The notes under the pieces are model-generated. The model made no database searches. It was not told the origin of the DNA and was given only the letters and a program-made list of their open reading frames with translations. The translations under genes and the position numbers were made by a program. A stretch of 64,000 bases of DNA from Emticicia sp965283955 (GTDB taxonomy: Bacteria; Bacteroidota; Bacteroidia; Cytophagales; Spirosomataceae), in NCBI GenBank assembly GCA_965283955.1, contig CBDIQW010000001.1:1-64000 (forward strand). Reading direction: 5' to 3'. Shown piece after piece: positions 26,982-35,849 of the stretch; position 1 is the first letter of the stretch; the number at the start of each line of letters is the position of its first letter.

Positions 26982-28451
26982 TCACCATCTTTTTATTAGT
27001 GAAATGTAGCTTCCATAATTATCTTTAATCAAATCACCGTGGTCAACCGAGACATTGACATTCAAATCTGCTTTTAGTCTTCTTAAAGGCACATTCGTAT
27101 TTATAGAATATGAAATCTGGTCAACTGGCTGGATTACTTTTCCGAGTAAACTCGTATTACCAAAATTTCTGCTAAAAGAAAGTCGATTTGAAAAACTAAT
27201 TGTACCAATCTGATTCAATAAAGCTCCATAAAATGCCCAAATTCGATTATTATTCACAAAAACATTACCATTTCCGAGTTGATTTTCATTTCTGATGTTC
27301 TGTTCGGGAGTTAAAAATGGGGTTCCAATGGTTCGGCGGTTATACGACCAACCATCAAAATATTGTTGATGATTAAACAAAAAGCTTTCTTCGTTTGGGT
27401 GTCGGTCAGGTAAATTCAATAATCGTCCCACTCCTGCCACATATCTACCTTGATTTTTTGTAAACAAATATTCAAAAACAACTCTTTTGAAAGATGACTC
27501 AGGATTAGGTGTAAAGCTCAAACCATAAAGACCATCATCGGTGTTTGTCAGACCAAATAATTGCCCATCCTCAAACAAAAATTGGCGATAAAGCATTAAC
27601 TTACTTTTTTTAAACTTAAATTCTGCGGCAACATCAAGCGAACCGAGTTGGTTACCAAAATGATTGGTTGTTTCAAAAGCATTGTAGGTATAATGTTTAT
27701 CAGTCCGACGCCAAAGACTTTTTAGCGGCAAAACTACATTCCCATAAACATACCAATCGGCTGGAAATTTTCCATTTAAAAGTCGGTCATCGCCAATTGG
27801 AAAAGCATTCTTGGGAATTCCACCCCAAGTTACATTATGCACTATACCACTGTAAAGATTTAATAATGTAGACGGTTTCCCGATTCTTAAAAAAAGTGAT
27901 TTTTGATGTAAATAATGACCTTTGGTAAAAATCTGATTTCCATACCACCCATGTGCATAGGTACCTTTAAAACTAAGCCATTTAAAAAATAACTTAGTAT
28001 AATTTGGTATTCCGATTTGTACTTTTGGAATTGGCATGGCATTTCCAGACCATGAAACCGAACCAGAGGATAAAAGGGAATCTACAATTCCAAAAATTTC
28101 TTTTTTACGCCCTGCATAAATTTCAAACTTACCAAGTTTTGTGCACAGAAAGCCTTCAGGAAGTAATAACTGAGGTTTTTTACCAAGAATAGTTACGGCT
28201 TCAAAACCATAATCAAATTTAAAAAATCTATTGAGTGTATCTTTTTGGGTTTTAATACTTTGACGGCAAAGAAAAGCCGGTAAGTCGCTCGGAATGCTTC
28301 CAAACTGATTTGAACTTTGCCAAAATGGCAATTTATTATTGATTGAAAAATAGCTTCCTATCTCAAATCTATAATCAAACTTTTTGGGTGGATTCTGTTG
28401 AGCATTACACACAACAACAAACCCCAGCAAAAGGGTAAATAACTTTTTCAT
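26982..28451 (-). CDS. Capsule assembly Wzi family outer-membrane protein
   Basis: 489 residues with a signal peptide (MKKLFTLLLGFVVVCNAQ) and a long beta-barrel-type sequence ending in an aromatic residue pair (ISLIKRW). Family marks of the Wzi-like group include PFWQSSNQFG, IYAGRKKEIFG and SVSWSGNAMPIPKVQIG. In E. coli Wzi binds K-antigen capsule at the surface; here a role in anchoring surface polysaccharide is likely. No capsule synthesis genes are adjacent. Confidence 0.82.
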   Translation of the reverse strand: MKKLFTLLLGFVVVCNAQQNPPKKFDYRFEIGSYFSINNKLPFWQSSNQFGSIPSDLPAFLCRQSIKTQKDTLNRFFKFDYGFEAVTILGKKPQLLLPEGFLCTKLGKFEIYAGRKKEIFGIVDSLLSSGSVSWSGNAMPIPKVQIGIPNYTKLFFKWLSFKGTYAHGWYGNQIFTKGHYLHQKSLFLRIGKPSTLLNLYSGIVHNVTWGGIPKNAFPIGDDRLLNGKFPADWYVYGNVVLPLKSLWRRTDKHYTYNAFETTNHFGNQLGSLDVAAEFKFKKSKLMLYRQFLFEDGQLFGLTNTDDGLYGLSFTPNPESSFKRVVFEYLFTKNQGRYVAGVGRLLNLPDRHPNEESFLFNHQQYFDGWSYNRRTIGTPFLTPEQNIRNENQLGNGNVFVNNNRIWAFYGALLNQIGTISFSNRLSFSRNFGNTSLLGKVIQPVDQISYSINTNVPLRRLKADLNVNVSVDHGDLIKDNYGSYISLIKRW

Positions 28452-28563
28452 GTTCGCTCAATTTTATATGAAAGAATGAGCAAATACAATGCCTAAGAAA
28501 TTTATTTAGTGATGTACGCCGATTTAGGTACACAAAATAACTAATTTGTAAATAAGATGGACT

Positions 28564-29805
28564 TTACTGAGTTGAAATCCATTGCATTACAAGCCCAGTA
28601 AGATAGCCACAATATGTGCCAACGGCATTTCCAAGAATTGCTAATAAAACACCTATCGGAGCAAGTGAAGGATTAAAAGCGGCTGCAACGACTGAAGCAG
28701 AAGCGACTCCCCCAACATTTGCTTGCGAACCAACAGCTGTAAAGAAAAAAGGAGCTTTAACTATATATGATGCAACAATAGTGAAGATTGCGTGAATTAA
28801 AATCCAAATTAAACCAACTAAAAACAACATCGGATTATTAAAAGCCTCAAAAATATGTAGCTGCATACCAATGGTAGCAATCAGAAAATAAAGAAACAAT
28901 GTACCAATTTTAGAAGCCCCGAATCGTTCAAGGTTTCGAGCTTTTGTATTTGAGAGAATAAAACCTGAAAGCGATGCAACTGTCACAATCCAAAATGACT
29001 TGGAGGCTAAACTATAAGCTTTCAAACTCGGATAATTTGTTTCAATAAAAGGAGTAAGATTATCAGCCACAATATGAGCAAGGCCAGTTATTCCAAACCC
29101 AACGGCCAATAATAAAAACAATTCTTGGAAGGTTGGATTCTTTTGTTTGGCACTTTCAATTTCTACTCTATCTTGTATTTCTTTAATAATACTCCCATCA
29201 GCTTTCATTTTTTTATCAATAATTGCGGCTTTTGCCACAAAATAGAGCAGTAAACCTAACCATAATTCTGCAAAGAGCACATCAATTACGCTCGTTTGGG
29301 CAAAAACAGCGGGTGATGGCTGAAAGATTTCTTTTAAAGCCAGCTGGTTGGCATTTCCGCCTGTCCAACTTCCAGCTATTGTAGCCAGACCTCGCCAAAT
29401 TTCTTCACCATCTTTTCCTAAGAAAGTTGGGTCTATCATTTTTCCTACCCAAATTCCGACTGGCCCACCCACCATCACACCTACAGCTCCTGCAAAAAAG
29501 ACAAATATAGCTTTACCACCCAATTGTTTGATAGCTTGAATATCAATACTCAACGTAAAAAAGACCAAACAAGTAGGCAAAAAGAATCGAGAAGCTGTTT
29601 CATCAAGTTGCGAATCAGTCGCAGAAATAATATTAAACGAACTCAATAAACCTGGTATAAAAAAGCAAAGCAGTATCGAAGGAACAATTTTATAGAATTT
29701 TTCAAACGATTTTAGTGTAGTTGAATAAAAAATAATAGCCAACGAAGCCATTAAAATTCCAAGTACTACGGCATCATTTGTAAAGAAGGCTTTTTCTTGA
29801 ATCAT
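28564..29805 (-). CDS. DUF819 family integral membrane protein
   Basis: 413 residues with about 11-12 membrane helices. DUF819 (YjcL-like) is recognised from TFLGKDGEEIWRGLATIAGS and WTGGNANQLALKE, and the C-terminal ANVGGVASASVVAAAF. These are probable secondary transporters of unknown substrate. The leader on the minus strand contains a terminator-like hairpin (29891-29918), so expression may be attenuated. Confidence 0.87.
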   Translation of the reverse strand: MIQEKAFFTNDAVVLGILMASLAIIFYSTTLKSFEKFYKIVPSILLCFFIPGLLSSFNIISATDSQLDETASRFFLPTCLVFFTLSIDIQAIKQLGGKAIFVFFAGAVGVMVGGPVGIWVGKMIDPTFLGKDGEEIWRGLATIAGSWTGGNANQLALKEIFQPSPAVFAQTSVIDVLFAELWLGLLLYFVAKAAIIDKKMKADGSIIKEIQDRVEIESAKQKNPTFQELFLLLAVGFGITGLAHIVADNLTPFIETNYPSLKAYSLASKSFWIVTVASLSGFILSNTKARNLERFGASKIGTLFLYFLIATIGMQLHIFEAFNNPMLFLVGLIWILIHAIFTIVASYIVKAPFFFTAVGSQANVGGVASASVVAAAFNPSLAPIGVLLAILGNAVGTYCGYLTGLVMQWISTQ

Positions 29806-29890
29806 GGTTTAGGTTTGTTTCAGTCAGAAACACAAAGTAAAGAATTCTTAGCTTGAAATAAAATAATCGTGTTTTTTATACACAAAAAAA

Positions 29891-29918
29891 CACGCAAACC
29901 TCAATTCGGGATTGCGTG
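29891..29918 (-). terminator. Terminator-like hairpin in the DUF819 leader
   Basis: Arms 29891-29897 and 29912-29918 (7 bp, cacgcaa/ttgcgtg); on the minus strand a run of seven T follows. It is 86 bases before the DUF819 start, so it is either an attenuator or a back-up terminator for the RNA gene upstream. Confidence 0.55.
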
Positions 29919-29981
29919 TCGCAATTACACTTCATCAACAAACTAAAAACCAAATAATATTTTTACTAAGCAAAAATACTC

Positions 29982-30030
29982 AAAAAAAAAGTATGAAAGA
30001 AATTTATCAATTAAAATATTCTTTCACACT
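29982..30030 (-). terminator. Strong terminator of the RNA gene
   Basis: Arms 29990-30001 and 30019-30030 (12 bp with one G-U) followed on the minus strand by a run of about nine T. No minus-strand ORF ends here; it closes the RNA at 30044-30204. Confidence 0.85.
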
Positions 30031-30043
30031 TTTAAATTGCTTG

Positions 30044-30204
30044 CTGTAAGAGGGGAGTCGAACCGCCCACGGTGTAGTTAGCCACAGTACAAATTTGGTG
30101 GTCAATCCCAGTCGACTAAGATAGTCCGGCTTTATGCTGCGTTTGTCCTATATTCACCACCCCCGAGACAGGAGGGCATGGCTGCCAATTTCATCACCTT
30201 ACAG
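30044..30204 (-). ncRNA. Structured RNA with tRNA-like outline and a 90-base insertion
   Basis: Read on the minus strand. Ends CUGUAAG and CUUACAG pair perfectly (7 bp). After the 5' strand come GU, a D-arm-like AAAUUGGCAGC loop closed by AUG/CAU, and a 5-bp stem CCCUC/GGGGG with the loop CUGUCUC. About 90 bases follow with GGUGGU/ACCACC pairing, a GACUA/UAGUC hairpin and a UGUGG/CUACA hairpin. Then comes a T-arm-like GGCGG-UUCGACU-CCCCU with one mismatch. CCA is not encoded. A promoter lies upstream (30264-30296) and a strong terminator downstream, so the transcript would run from about 30258 to 29982, roughly 275 nt. It is not an ordinary tRNA, and it does not match the conserved parts of tmRNA, RNase P RNA or SRP RNA that I know. 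Confidence 0.6.
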
Positions 30205-30263
30205 TATAAATCAAAACTTTAAACTTTGCTGTAATTGTGGTGCTTTGTCTTATTTTGATGTTA

Positions 30264-30296
30264 CAAAGTTAATACAAAAAAGATGTACATTGCAAA
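30264..30296 (-). promoter_or_regulatory. Promoter of the structured RNA
   Basis: On the minus strand TTTG (30296-30293), 21 bases, then TAACTTTG (30271-30264), a close match to the Bacteroidetes consensus. No ORF follows, only the structured RNA. The remaining part of the 29806-30381 gap holds nothing else that I see. Confidence 0.65.
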
Positions 30297-30381
30297 TATT
30301 TTATAAAAAATATTTAAACTTTACATATTTCATATTTTTTTATTAATTTTATTAACAAATTCATAATTCAAGTTTTTAAAA

Positions 30382-30846
30382 ATGGAAAAAAATTTAGAAA
30401 TTGATAAAACAGATTTAAAGATTTTATCCTTGCTTATGCAAGATGCAAAGATGCCTTATACAACAATCGGTGAAAAAATCTTTGTTTCTGGTGGAACTGT
30501 TCACGTACGTATGAACAAAATGGAGCAAATGGGCATAGTAAAAGGTTCTCAACTAATCGTTGACCCAATAAAACTCGGTTGGGACATTAGTGCCTTCTTA
30601 GGTATTTATCTTGATAAAAGTGAATTGTATGATACAGTGGCTGACCAATTAGAAAATATTCCAGAAGTAGTGAGCATTAATTACACGACTGGTCAGTATA
30701 GTATTTTCGTAAAAATAGTTTGTCGAGATACCCAACATTTACGAGAAGTACTGCACGATAAAATTCAGAAAGTTGGTGGAATCAATCGCACTGAAACTTT
30801 TATTTCTTTGGAAGAAAGGTTTAATCGACCGATTCCTTTAGTGTAA
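30382..30846 (+). CDS. Lrp/AsnC family transcriptional regulator
   Basis: 154 residues: N-terminal winged HTH (DLKILSLLMQDAKMPYTTIG, with the recognition helix in VSGGTVHVRMNKM) and a C-terminal RAM ligand-binding domain (VSINYTTGQYSIFVKIVC). Length is normal. Such proteins sense amino acids or related molecules. It stands alone; a repeat element lies just downstream. Confidence 0.93.
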   Translation: MEKNLEIDKTDLKILSLLMQDAKMPYTTIGEKIFVSGGTVHVRMNKMEQMGIVKGSQLIVDPIKLGWDISAFLGIYLDKSELYDTVADQLENIPEVVSINYTTGQYSIFVKIVCRDTQHLREVLHDKIQKVGGINRTETFISLEERFNRPIPLV

Positions 30847-30877
30847 GCAGTAAGAATATGTTAAAATGAAAAACAAA

Positions 30878-31015
30878 TTCATTGCCGTCTGCTTTAGCTG
30901 ACGGGTATAATAACAATGAACAGATTAGGCTTTAGCCCAAATAGTTATTAGGTTAGGCTAAAGCCAATTTGATTTATTTCCTATTTATCCGTCAGTTGAA
31001 ACTGACGGCAATGAA
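30878..31015. repeat. Interspersed element with inverted ends, copy 2
   Basis: 138 bases. The left end 30878-30903 is identical to the left end of copy 1 (12912-12937). The right end 30990-31015 is inverted, and each end is itself a small hairpin (ccgtc...gacgg). Inner aggctttagcc/ggctaaagcc pair as in copy 1. It lies between converging asnC and DUF5694 genes. Confidence 0.82.
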
Positions 31016-31026
31016 GTAAGAAATTT

Positions 31027-31887
31027 TCATTTCAAAATTTCTCTAACATCGACAATTTCAAAATATGGGTGTGTCTTTAACATATCTCTTAGAATCTGAA
31101 CATGCCCTCCACCGATTATTACGAGTAGTTTTCGGTCGTAAGGGCTGACGCTGGACAAAATATTTTGCATAATTTTAGTATTGCGATAATATTCTTTGGC
31201 AGTAAATTCCGCTCCGTAGCCATTCGTATTAGTATCCATCCAGCCAGTTATATTAAAATAATGTAAGGTAGAAATACTTTGTTCTGAATTAAGGGACAAC
31301 AGATGTTCTTTAATCGAAAGTTTTTTCCATGTCTCATAATTACTCAAATACTCATTAAATGAACGATTAACACTCGGATTTTGCTTGAAATAAGCATCAT
31401 AAGTTGGTCTGGCACGTTCGAGTTCGTGAGAATAAAAAGTCTGAAGCGTATCAATCTTATTGCGTGCAGTTCGCATTCCTAAAGCTAAATCTGGTTGAAC
31501 ATAATTAATACAAGTCACACCGACGGGGTTATTGATTTTTTTTGCCAGTTTAATACCAATCTGAAAAATCTCATTGAGTTCACCACTTTTTTCAGCAGGA
31601 CGAAAACCATTCAAATAATTTCTATAAACAGTATTCCAATAAGGTTGTGCATCGGGCGTATTCTCAACAAAAATTTTATCAGGTTTATACCTTGCCAAAG
31701 CATCGACCACTTCTTGTACTTGTTTTTGGCGTTCGGCTGAAAGCAAATCATCTATTCCACCTTTTACGTAATCAGGTGTTTCACCCATGTGAAAAACACC
31801 CAAGAAGGCTACTTGTACCCTCCCACTCTGGGCATTCAAGAAAGTTGAACCACAAATGAAAAATATGATGAATAGAAGATATTTCAT
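31027..31887 (-). CDS. DUF5694 exported protein (TraB-like fold suggested)
   Basis: 286 residues with a signal peptide from ATG 31887 (MKYLLFIIFFICGSTFLNAQ). The body starts VQVAFLGVFHMGE, has KPDKIFVENTP and near the end LLVIIGGGHVQILRDML. This Gx-H plus E plus GGGH layout is shared by DUF5694 and recalls TraB/PrgY-type proteins, which may be metal-dependent. Function unknown. The frame is open to 31914, but the inner ATG begins a proper signal peptide. Confidence 0.75.
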   Translation of the reverse strand: MKYLLFIIFFICGSTFLNAQSGRVQVAFLGVFHMGETPDYVKGGIDDLLSAERQKQVQEVVDALARYKPDKIFVENTPDAQPYWNTVYRNYLNGFRPAEKSGELNEIFQIGIKLAKKINNPVGVTCINYVQPDLALGMRTARNKIDTLQTFYSHELERARPTYDAYFKQNPSVNRSFNEYLSNYETWKKLSIKEHLLSLNSEQSISTLHYFNITGWMDTNTNGYGAEFTAKEYYRNTKIMQNILSSVSPYDRKLLVIIGGGHVQILRDMLKTHPYFEIVDVREILK

Positions 31888-31945
31888 AGATGAAACTGAA
31901 TAAATTAAGGGCACAATTTACAAAATTGTGTTTCATATCTAAACA

Positions 31946-31971
31946 AAAAGGCTGCCAAATGACAGCCTTTT
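31946..31971 (-). terminator. Terminator of sufB
   Basis: 9-base arms 31946-31954 and 31963-31971, 8-base loop, followed by T on the minus strand; 26 bases after the sufB stop. Confidence 0.85.
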
Positions 31972-31996
31972 CTATAATATAAATTTTATTTTAAAA

Positions 31997-33442
31997 TCAA
32001 CCTACACTACCTTCTAACGAAATTTCGAGTAATTTTTGTGCCTCCACAGCAAACTCCATCGGTAATTGGTTTAAAACTTCTTTTACATAACCATTCACAA
32101 TCAATGCTACGGCTTGCTCGGTCGGAATTCCTCTCTGGTTACAATAAAACAATTGGTCTTCTCCAATTTTTGAAGTAGTAGCCTCGTGTTCTACAGATGC
32201 CGAAGAATTTTTTACTTCAATATACGGGAATGTGTGAGCTCCACATCTATCGCCTAAAAGTAGTGAATCGCATTGCGAGAAATTACGAGCATTTTCAGCA
32301 CGTTTTGAAATATCTACCAATCCACGGTAAGAATTTTGGCTTCTTCCTGCCGAAATACCTTTCGATACAATACGACTCTTAGTATTTTTTCCTAAGTGAA
32401 TCATTTTTGTACCAGTATCAGCCTGCTGCATGTTGTTTGTCACCGCAACCGAGTAGAATTCTCCAATTGAGTTATCGCCACGCAAAACTACTGATGGGTA
32501 TTTCCAAGTAATGGCCGAACCAGTTTCTACTTGTGTCCACGAAATTTTTGAGTTTTCGCCGAAGCACAAACCACGCTTCGTAACAAAGTTATAAATTCCA
32601 CCTTTTCCGTCTTTATCTCCTGGATACCAATTCTGGACTGTCGAATATTTAACCTCTGCTCTTTCATGGGCAAAAATCTCAACTACAGCAGCGTGTAATT
32701 GGTTTTCATCACGCATAGGAGCTGTACAACCCTCTAAATAACTCACATAGGAACCTTCGTCGGCCACAATTAATGTACGCTCAAACTGCCCAGTTCCTGC
32801 CGCATTAATACGGAAGTAAGTTGATAATTCCATTGGGCAACGAACACCTTTGGGAATATAACAAAACGAACCATCAGAAAAAACTGCCGCATTTAAAGCT
32901 GCATAATAATTATCTTTTACTGGCACTACTGAACCTAAATATTTTTTTATAAGCTCAGGATGTTCGTGAATTGCCTCAGAAATTGAGCAGAAAATAATAC
33001 CCAATTCGCCGAGCTTAGCTTTGAAAGTTGTTGCTACCGAAACTGAGTCAATTACGGCATCTACTGCAACACCCGATAAACGTTCTTGTTCTTTCAATGA
33101 AATACCCAAACGCTCGAAAGTACGGCGTAATTCTGGATCAATCTCATCAAGACTATTAATAACTTTTTGTTGTTTTGGAGCAGAATAATACTTGATGCTC
33201 TGTAAATCAACTGGTTTGTACGAAACATTAGGCCAAGTTGGCTCGGTCATGGTTTGCCAAACTCTGTATGCACTTAATCGGTATTCAAGCATCCACTCTG
33301 GCTCATTTTTCTTTGCAGAAAGGAGTCGAATGACATCTTCATTTAAGCCAGCAGGAATTTCGTCAGCTTCAATATCTGTGTAAAATCCGTATTTGTATTC
33401 GGATGTAGTAAGTTCTTCTAATAATTCTAAATCTTTGCTCAT
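31997..33442 (-). CDS. sufB: Fe-S cluster assembly protein SufB
   Basis: 481 residues, full length. SufB is the scaffold of the SufBCD complex. Family sequence is clear throughout: EPEWMLEYRLSAYRVW, CYIPKGVRCPMELSTYFRIN, SYVSYLEGCTAP (with the conserved scaffold Cys) and the C-terminal SASVEHEATTSKIGEDQLFY. sufC, sufD and sufS should lie elsewhere, since neither neighbour belongs to the set; the gene has its own terminator. Confidence 0.95.
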   Translation of the reverse strand: MSKDLELLEELTTSEYKYGFYTDIEADEIPAGLNEDVIRLLSAKKNEPEWMLEYRLSAYRVWQTMTEPTWPNVSYKPVDLQSIKYYSAPKQQKVINSLDEIDPELRRTFERLGISLKEQERLSGVAVDAVIDSVSVATTFKAKLGELGIIFCSISEAIHEHPELIKKYLGSVVPVKDNYYAALNAAVFSDGSFCYIPKGVRCPMELSTYFRINAAGTGQFERTLIVADEGSYVSYLEGCTAPMRDENQLHAAVVEIFAHERAEVKYSTVQNWYPGDKDGKGGIYNFVTKRGLCFGENSKISWTQVETGSAITWKYPSVVLRGDNSIGEFYSVAVTNNMQQADTGTKMIHLGKNTKSRIVSKGISAGRSQNSYRGLVDISKRAENARNFSQCDSLLLGDRCGAHTFPYIEVKNSSASVEHEATTSKIGEDQLFYCNQRGIPTEQAVALIVNGYVKEVLNQLPMEFAVEAQKLLEISLEGSVG

Positions 33443-33561
33443 GCTATTGTTTTGCTTGATTTACTCTATATAATGCAACAAATATTATGCAGTAAATGTT
33501 CGCAAATTTAGACTTAATATAAATAGGATTTTAAATATTCTTCAAGTTTTTATACAATCAC

Positions 33562-34050
33562 TTACTTAACAGGCTCAAATGTCGCAGAAAACTCATAATT
33601 CACATTATTGAGTGACAAAGTAGTTTTACCCACAAAAATATTTTCGTTTAGCTCAACAATATCAAAACTGATATTATCGAATTGGCGACCTTGAAAGCTA
33701 ATTTTATCCACCGTAAACTTGGTTTCATCAGCATTGAAACCCCAGTTTGCTTTCAAAACTAAATCTGGGTCAGCAGTATTACATTTTGTTGCACCTTCTC
33801 TGATTTCGTAAGTTTTTGTAGCCGAAAAAATAAGGATATTATCAACAACACAAGTAGGCTGTGAGTTTACTAAATCAATTGTTAGTCCACCGTTTGCAGC
33901 AATTGCTTTTGTATTTTTCCAAGATTTTGAGCTTGTACTTGCCAAAAATTCAGTTTTCGTTTTTGGCGTAACAGTTGTTTCGCCTTTTTTGCACGAAAAA
34001 AGTGTAACAAATGTAAGTGTTAGAGCAATCGAAATGTTTTTGATAGTCAT
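33562..34050 (-). CDS. Lipocalin-like lipoprotein
   Basis: 162 residues. A signal peptide with lipobox (LTFVTLFSC, Cys about residue 20) is followed by a beta-rich domain with SKSWKNTKAI at the first strand and LVLKANWGFNADETKF later. The pattern fits lipocalin-like families common in Bacteroidetes lipoproteins. The two internal Cys (TCVV and TKCN) could form a disulfide. It lies 16 bases after lpxB on the same strand. Ligand unknown. Confidence 0.7.
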   Translation of the reverse strand: MTIKNISIALTLTFVTLFSCKKGETTVTPKTKTEFLASTSSKSWKNTKAIAANGGLTIDLVNSQPTCVVDNILIFSATKTYEIREGATKCNTADPDLVLKANWGFNADETKFTVDKISFQGRQFDNISFDIVELNENIFVGKTTLSLNNVNYEFSATFEPVK

Positions 34051-34066
34051 TTTTGTTGTAATTTGT

Positions 34067-35194
34067 TTAATTTGATTTTTTTAATATTTCTACAATTCTA
34101 CGCCCAGTTTTTTCGGATGCCCCTACTTCACCCAGACTTTCTTTTACCTGCTTATATTCAAGCATTTGTTGATTTCTAAATGATTCATTATTGATGATTT
34201 TATCTAATTCATTTGATAAATTCTCAATCGTCAAATCATCTTGAATCAATTCTTTCACTACTTCTTTTTGAGCCACCAAATTTACTAACGAAATAAAAGG
34301 CACTTTTATGACCAACTTACCTATTTGATATGAAATATTACTTGTTTTATAGCAAACCACTTGTGGAACACCAAAAAGAGCGGTTTCGAGTGTGGCAGTG
34401 CCAGATGTTACCAAAGCAGCCGTACTGTGCGATAATAAATCGTAGGTTTGGTCTGTTATAAGTTTAGTGTTTTCGTTCAGAAAAGGTTTATAAAAATCTA
34501 AAGACAAATTGCCAACTCCAGCAATAACAAACTGATAATCAGCAAATTTACTTTGAGTTGCCACCATCAAGTTGAGCATTTTCTCAACTTCCTGCTTTCT
34601 ACTTCCCGGCAATAAGGCTATAATTTTTTTATCAGATAAATTATTTCTTTTCAAAAAATCAGCCGCTGGTTTAAAAGTAGCAATAGCATCGAAAAGAGGA
34701 TTTCCCACAAATTCTACTTCAAAATTATATTTTTTAAAGAATTCAACTTCAAACGGAAAAATTACAAATAGTCGGTCGAGATTCTTCTTCAAACTCCAAG
34801 CTCGATTCTGATTCCACGCCCAAACCTTTGGAGAAATATAATAGAAAACCTTGTAACCTTCCTTTTTTGCCCATTTGGCAATTCGCATATTAAAACCTGC
34901 GTAATCAATCAGTATAATGGCATCAGGTTTAAACTCTTCGATAGTTTTCTTACACTCTCCAATAAAACCTAAAATTGTTGGCAAGTTTTTTAATACTTCC
35001 CAAAAACCCATAAAGGCCAAATCTCGGTAGTGTTTTGTGATTTCTGCTCCAGCTTCTTGCATATAATCTCCACCCCAAGCTTTTATTACAACTGGAAGGC
35101 CATCCATCTGATTATCAGCTTTCTTGATAGCTTTTATTAGATTCGAGCCATGTAAGTCTCCCGAACGTTCGCCTGCAATGATGAAGTATTTCAT
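34067..35194 (-). CDS. lpxB: Lipid-A-disaccharide synthase
   Basis: 375 residues. LpxB joins UDP-diacylglucosamine and lipid X in lipid A synthesis at the inner face of the membrane. Marks include IIAGERSGDLHGSNL at the N terminus, LIDYAGFNMRIAKWAKK, YYISPKVWAWNQNR, LLPGSRKQEVEKML and LVTSGTATLETALFGVPQVV. The start is ATG 35194 (MKYFIIAGERSGD); the longer open frame runs into the palindromic spacer after queD. Very probably co-transcribed with the downstream lipoprotein. Confidence 0.93.
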   Translation of the reverse strand: MKYFIIAGERSGDLHGSNLIKAIKKADNQMDGLPVVIKAWGGDYMQEAGAEITKHYRDLAFMGFWEVLKNLPTILGFIGECKKTIEEFKPDAIILIDYAGFNMRIAKWAKKEGYKVFYYISPKVWAWNQNRAWSLKKNLDRLFVIFPFEVEFFKKYNFEVEFVGNPLFDAIATFKPAADFLKRNNLSDKKIIALLPGSRKQEVEKMLNLMVATQSKFADYQFVIAGVGNLSLDFYKPFLNENTKLITDQTYDLLSHSTAALVTSGTATLETALFGVPQVVCYKTSNISYQIGKLVIKVPFISLVNLVAQKEVVKELIQDDLTIENLSNELDKIINNESFRNQQMLEYKQVKESLGEVGASEKTGRRIVEILKKSN

Positions 35195-35216
35195 TGTACT
35201 CAATGATTGAATGAGC

Positions 35217-35271
35217 GAATGATTGAATGAGTGAGTGTTTTTTTTTCTATCATTCACTCATTCAATCATTC
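35217..35271. repeat. Near-perfect 21-bp inverted repeat between queD and lpxB
   Basis: Arms 35217-35237 and 35251-35271 match at 20 of 21 positions; a T-rich loop lies between. The core gattgaatgag is also repeated directly at 35204-35214. It could act as a terminator for queD on the minus strand. Confidence 0.75.
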
Positions 35272-35275
35272 AAAA

Positions 35276-35686
35276 TTATTTCCCATAATATTCCACAAAA
35301 TGATTAGCGGTTTCTACCAACTTAACACAGTGCAATTGACCGTGACAATAATTTGGAATGATTGGTTGTAGGATTTTCCAAATTTCGACCGCAAAAACTT
35401 CTGTACTTGGTAATTTTCCTTTCAAAAATTCAACATCTGTATTCAAAAAAGTGTGGTCAACTTTATTAACAATTTCTTGTTTCATGATTTTGCTGAGATC
35501 TTTTAAATCCATCACAAAGCCTGTTTCTTCATTAATTTCTCCTTTAACTGTTACAAAAAGCTCCCAGTTATGCCCGTGAATATTTGAGCAAAGTCCGAAA
35601 ACTTCCAAGTTCTTTTCTTTCGACCATTCAGGTTTGAATAGTTGATGAGCTGCATTGAAAGTTTCTTTTCTTGTTATAAAAATCAT
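35276..35686 (-). CDS. queD: 6-carboxytetrahydropterin synthase (QueD/PTPS family)
   Basis: 136 residues. The zinc-binding His are in FNAAHQLF and NIHGHNWELFV; the catalytic Cys is in FGLCSNIHGH, and DHTFLNTD holds the catalytic Asp/His pair. This combination is typical of QueD, which makes 6-carboxytetrahydropterin from dihydroneopterin triphosphate for queuosine. Other que genes are not in the window. Divergent from hldD. Confidence 0.9.
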   Translation of the reverse strand: MIFITRKETFNAAHQLFKPEWSKEKNLEVFGLCSNIHGHNWELFVTVKGEINEETGFVMDLKDLSKIMKQEIVNKVDHTFLNTDVEFLKGKLPSTEVFAVEIWKILQPIIPNYCHGQLHCVKLVETANHFVEYYGK

Positions 35687-35809
35687 TATTTGTTTAATTT
35701 TTTTGCAAAATTACCAACAAAAAAACTTATTTGTTCAAAATACTCGTATTTCTTAAAAAAGTACAATTTAATCAAAGTTTAGTGTATGGATTTATAAGTT
35801 ACAATGTTA

Positions 35810-35817
35810 TAATTTTG
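35810..35817 (+). promoter_or_regulatory. Probable -7 element of hldD
   Basis: TAATTTTG matches TAnnTTTG, 32 bases before the start. No clear -33 TTTG is seen. Confidence 0.4.
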
Positions 35818-35849
35818 CAGACTATTTCAAAAAAAATAGGATATACACT

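Noticed and set aside
30044..30204. tmRNA or intron-containing tRNA
   Set aside because: No GGGG-type 5' end, no ALAA-type tag and no catalytic intron core; the AAGATAGTCC-like string forms a local hairpin and lacks a paired partner.
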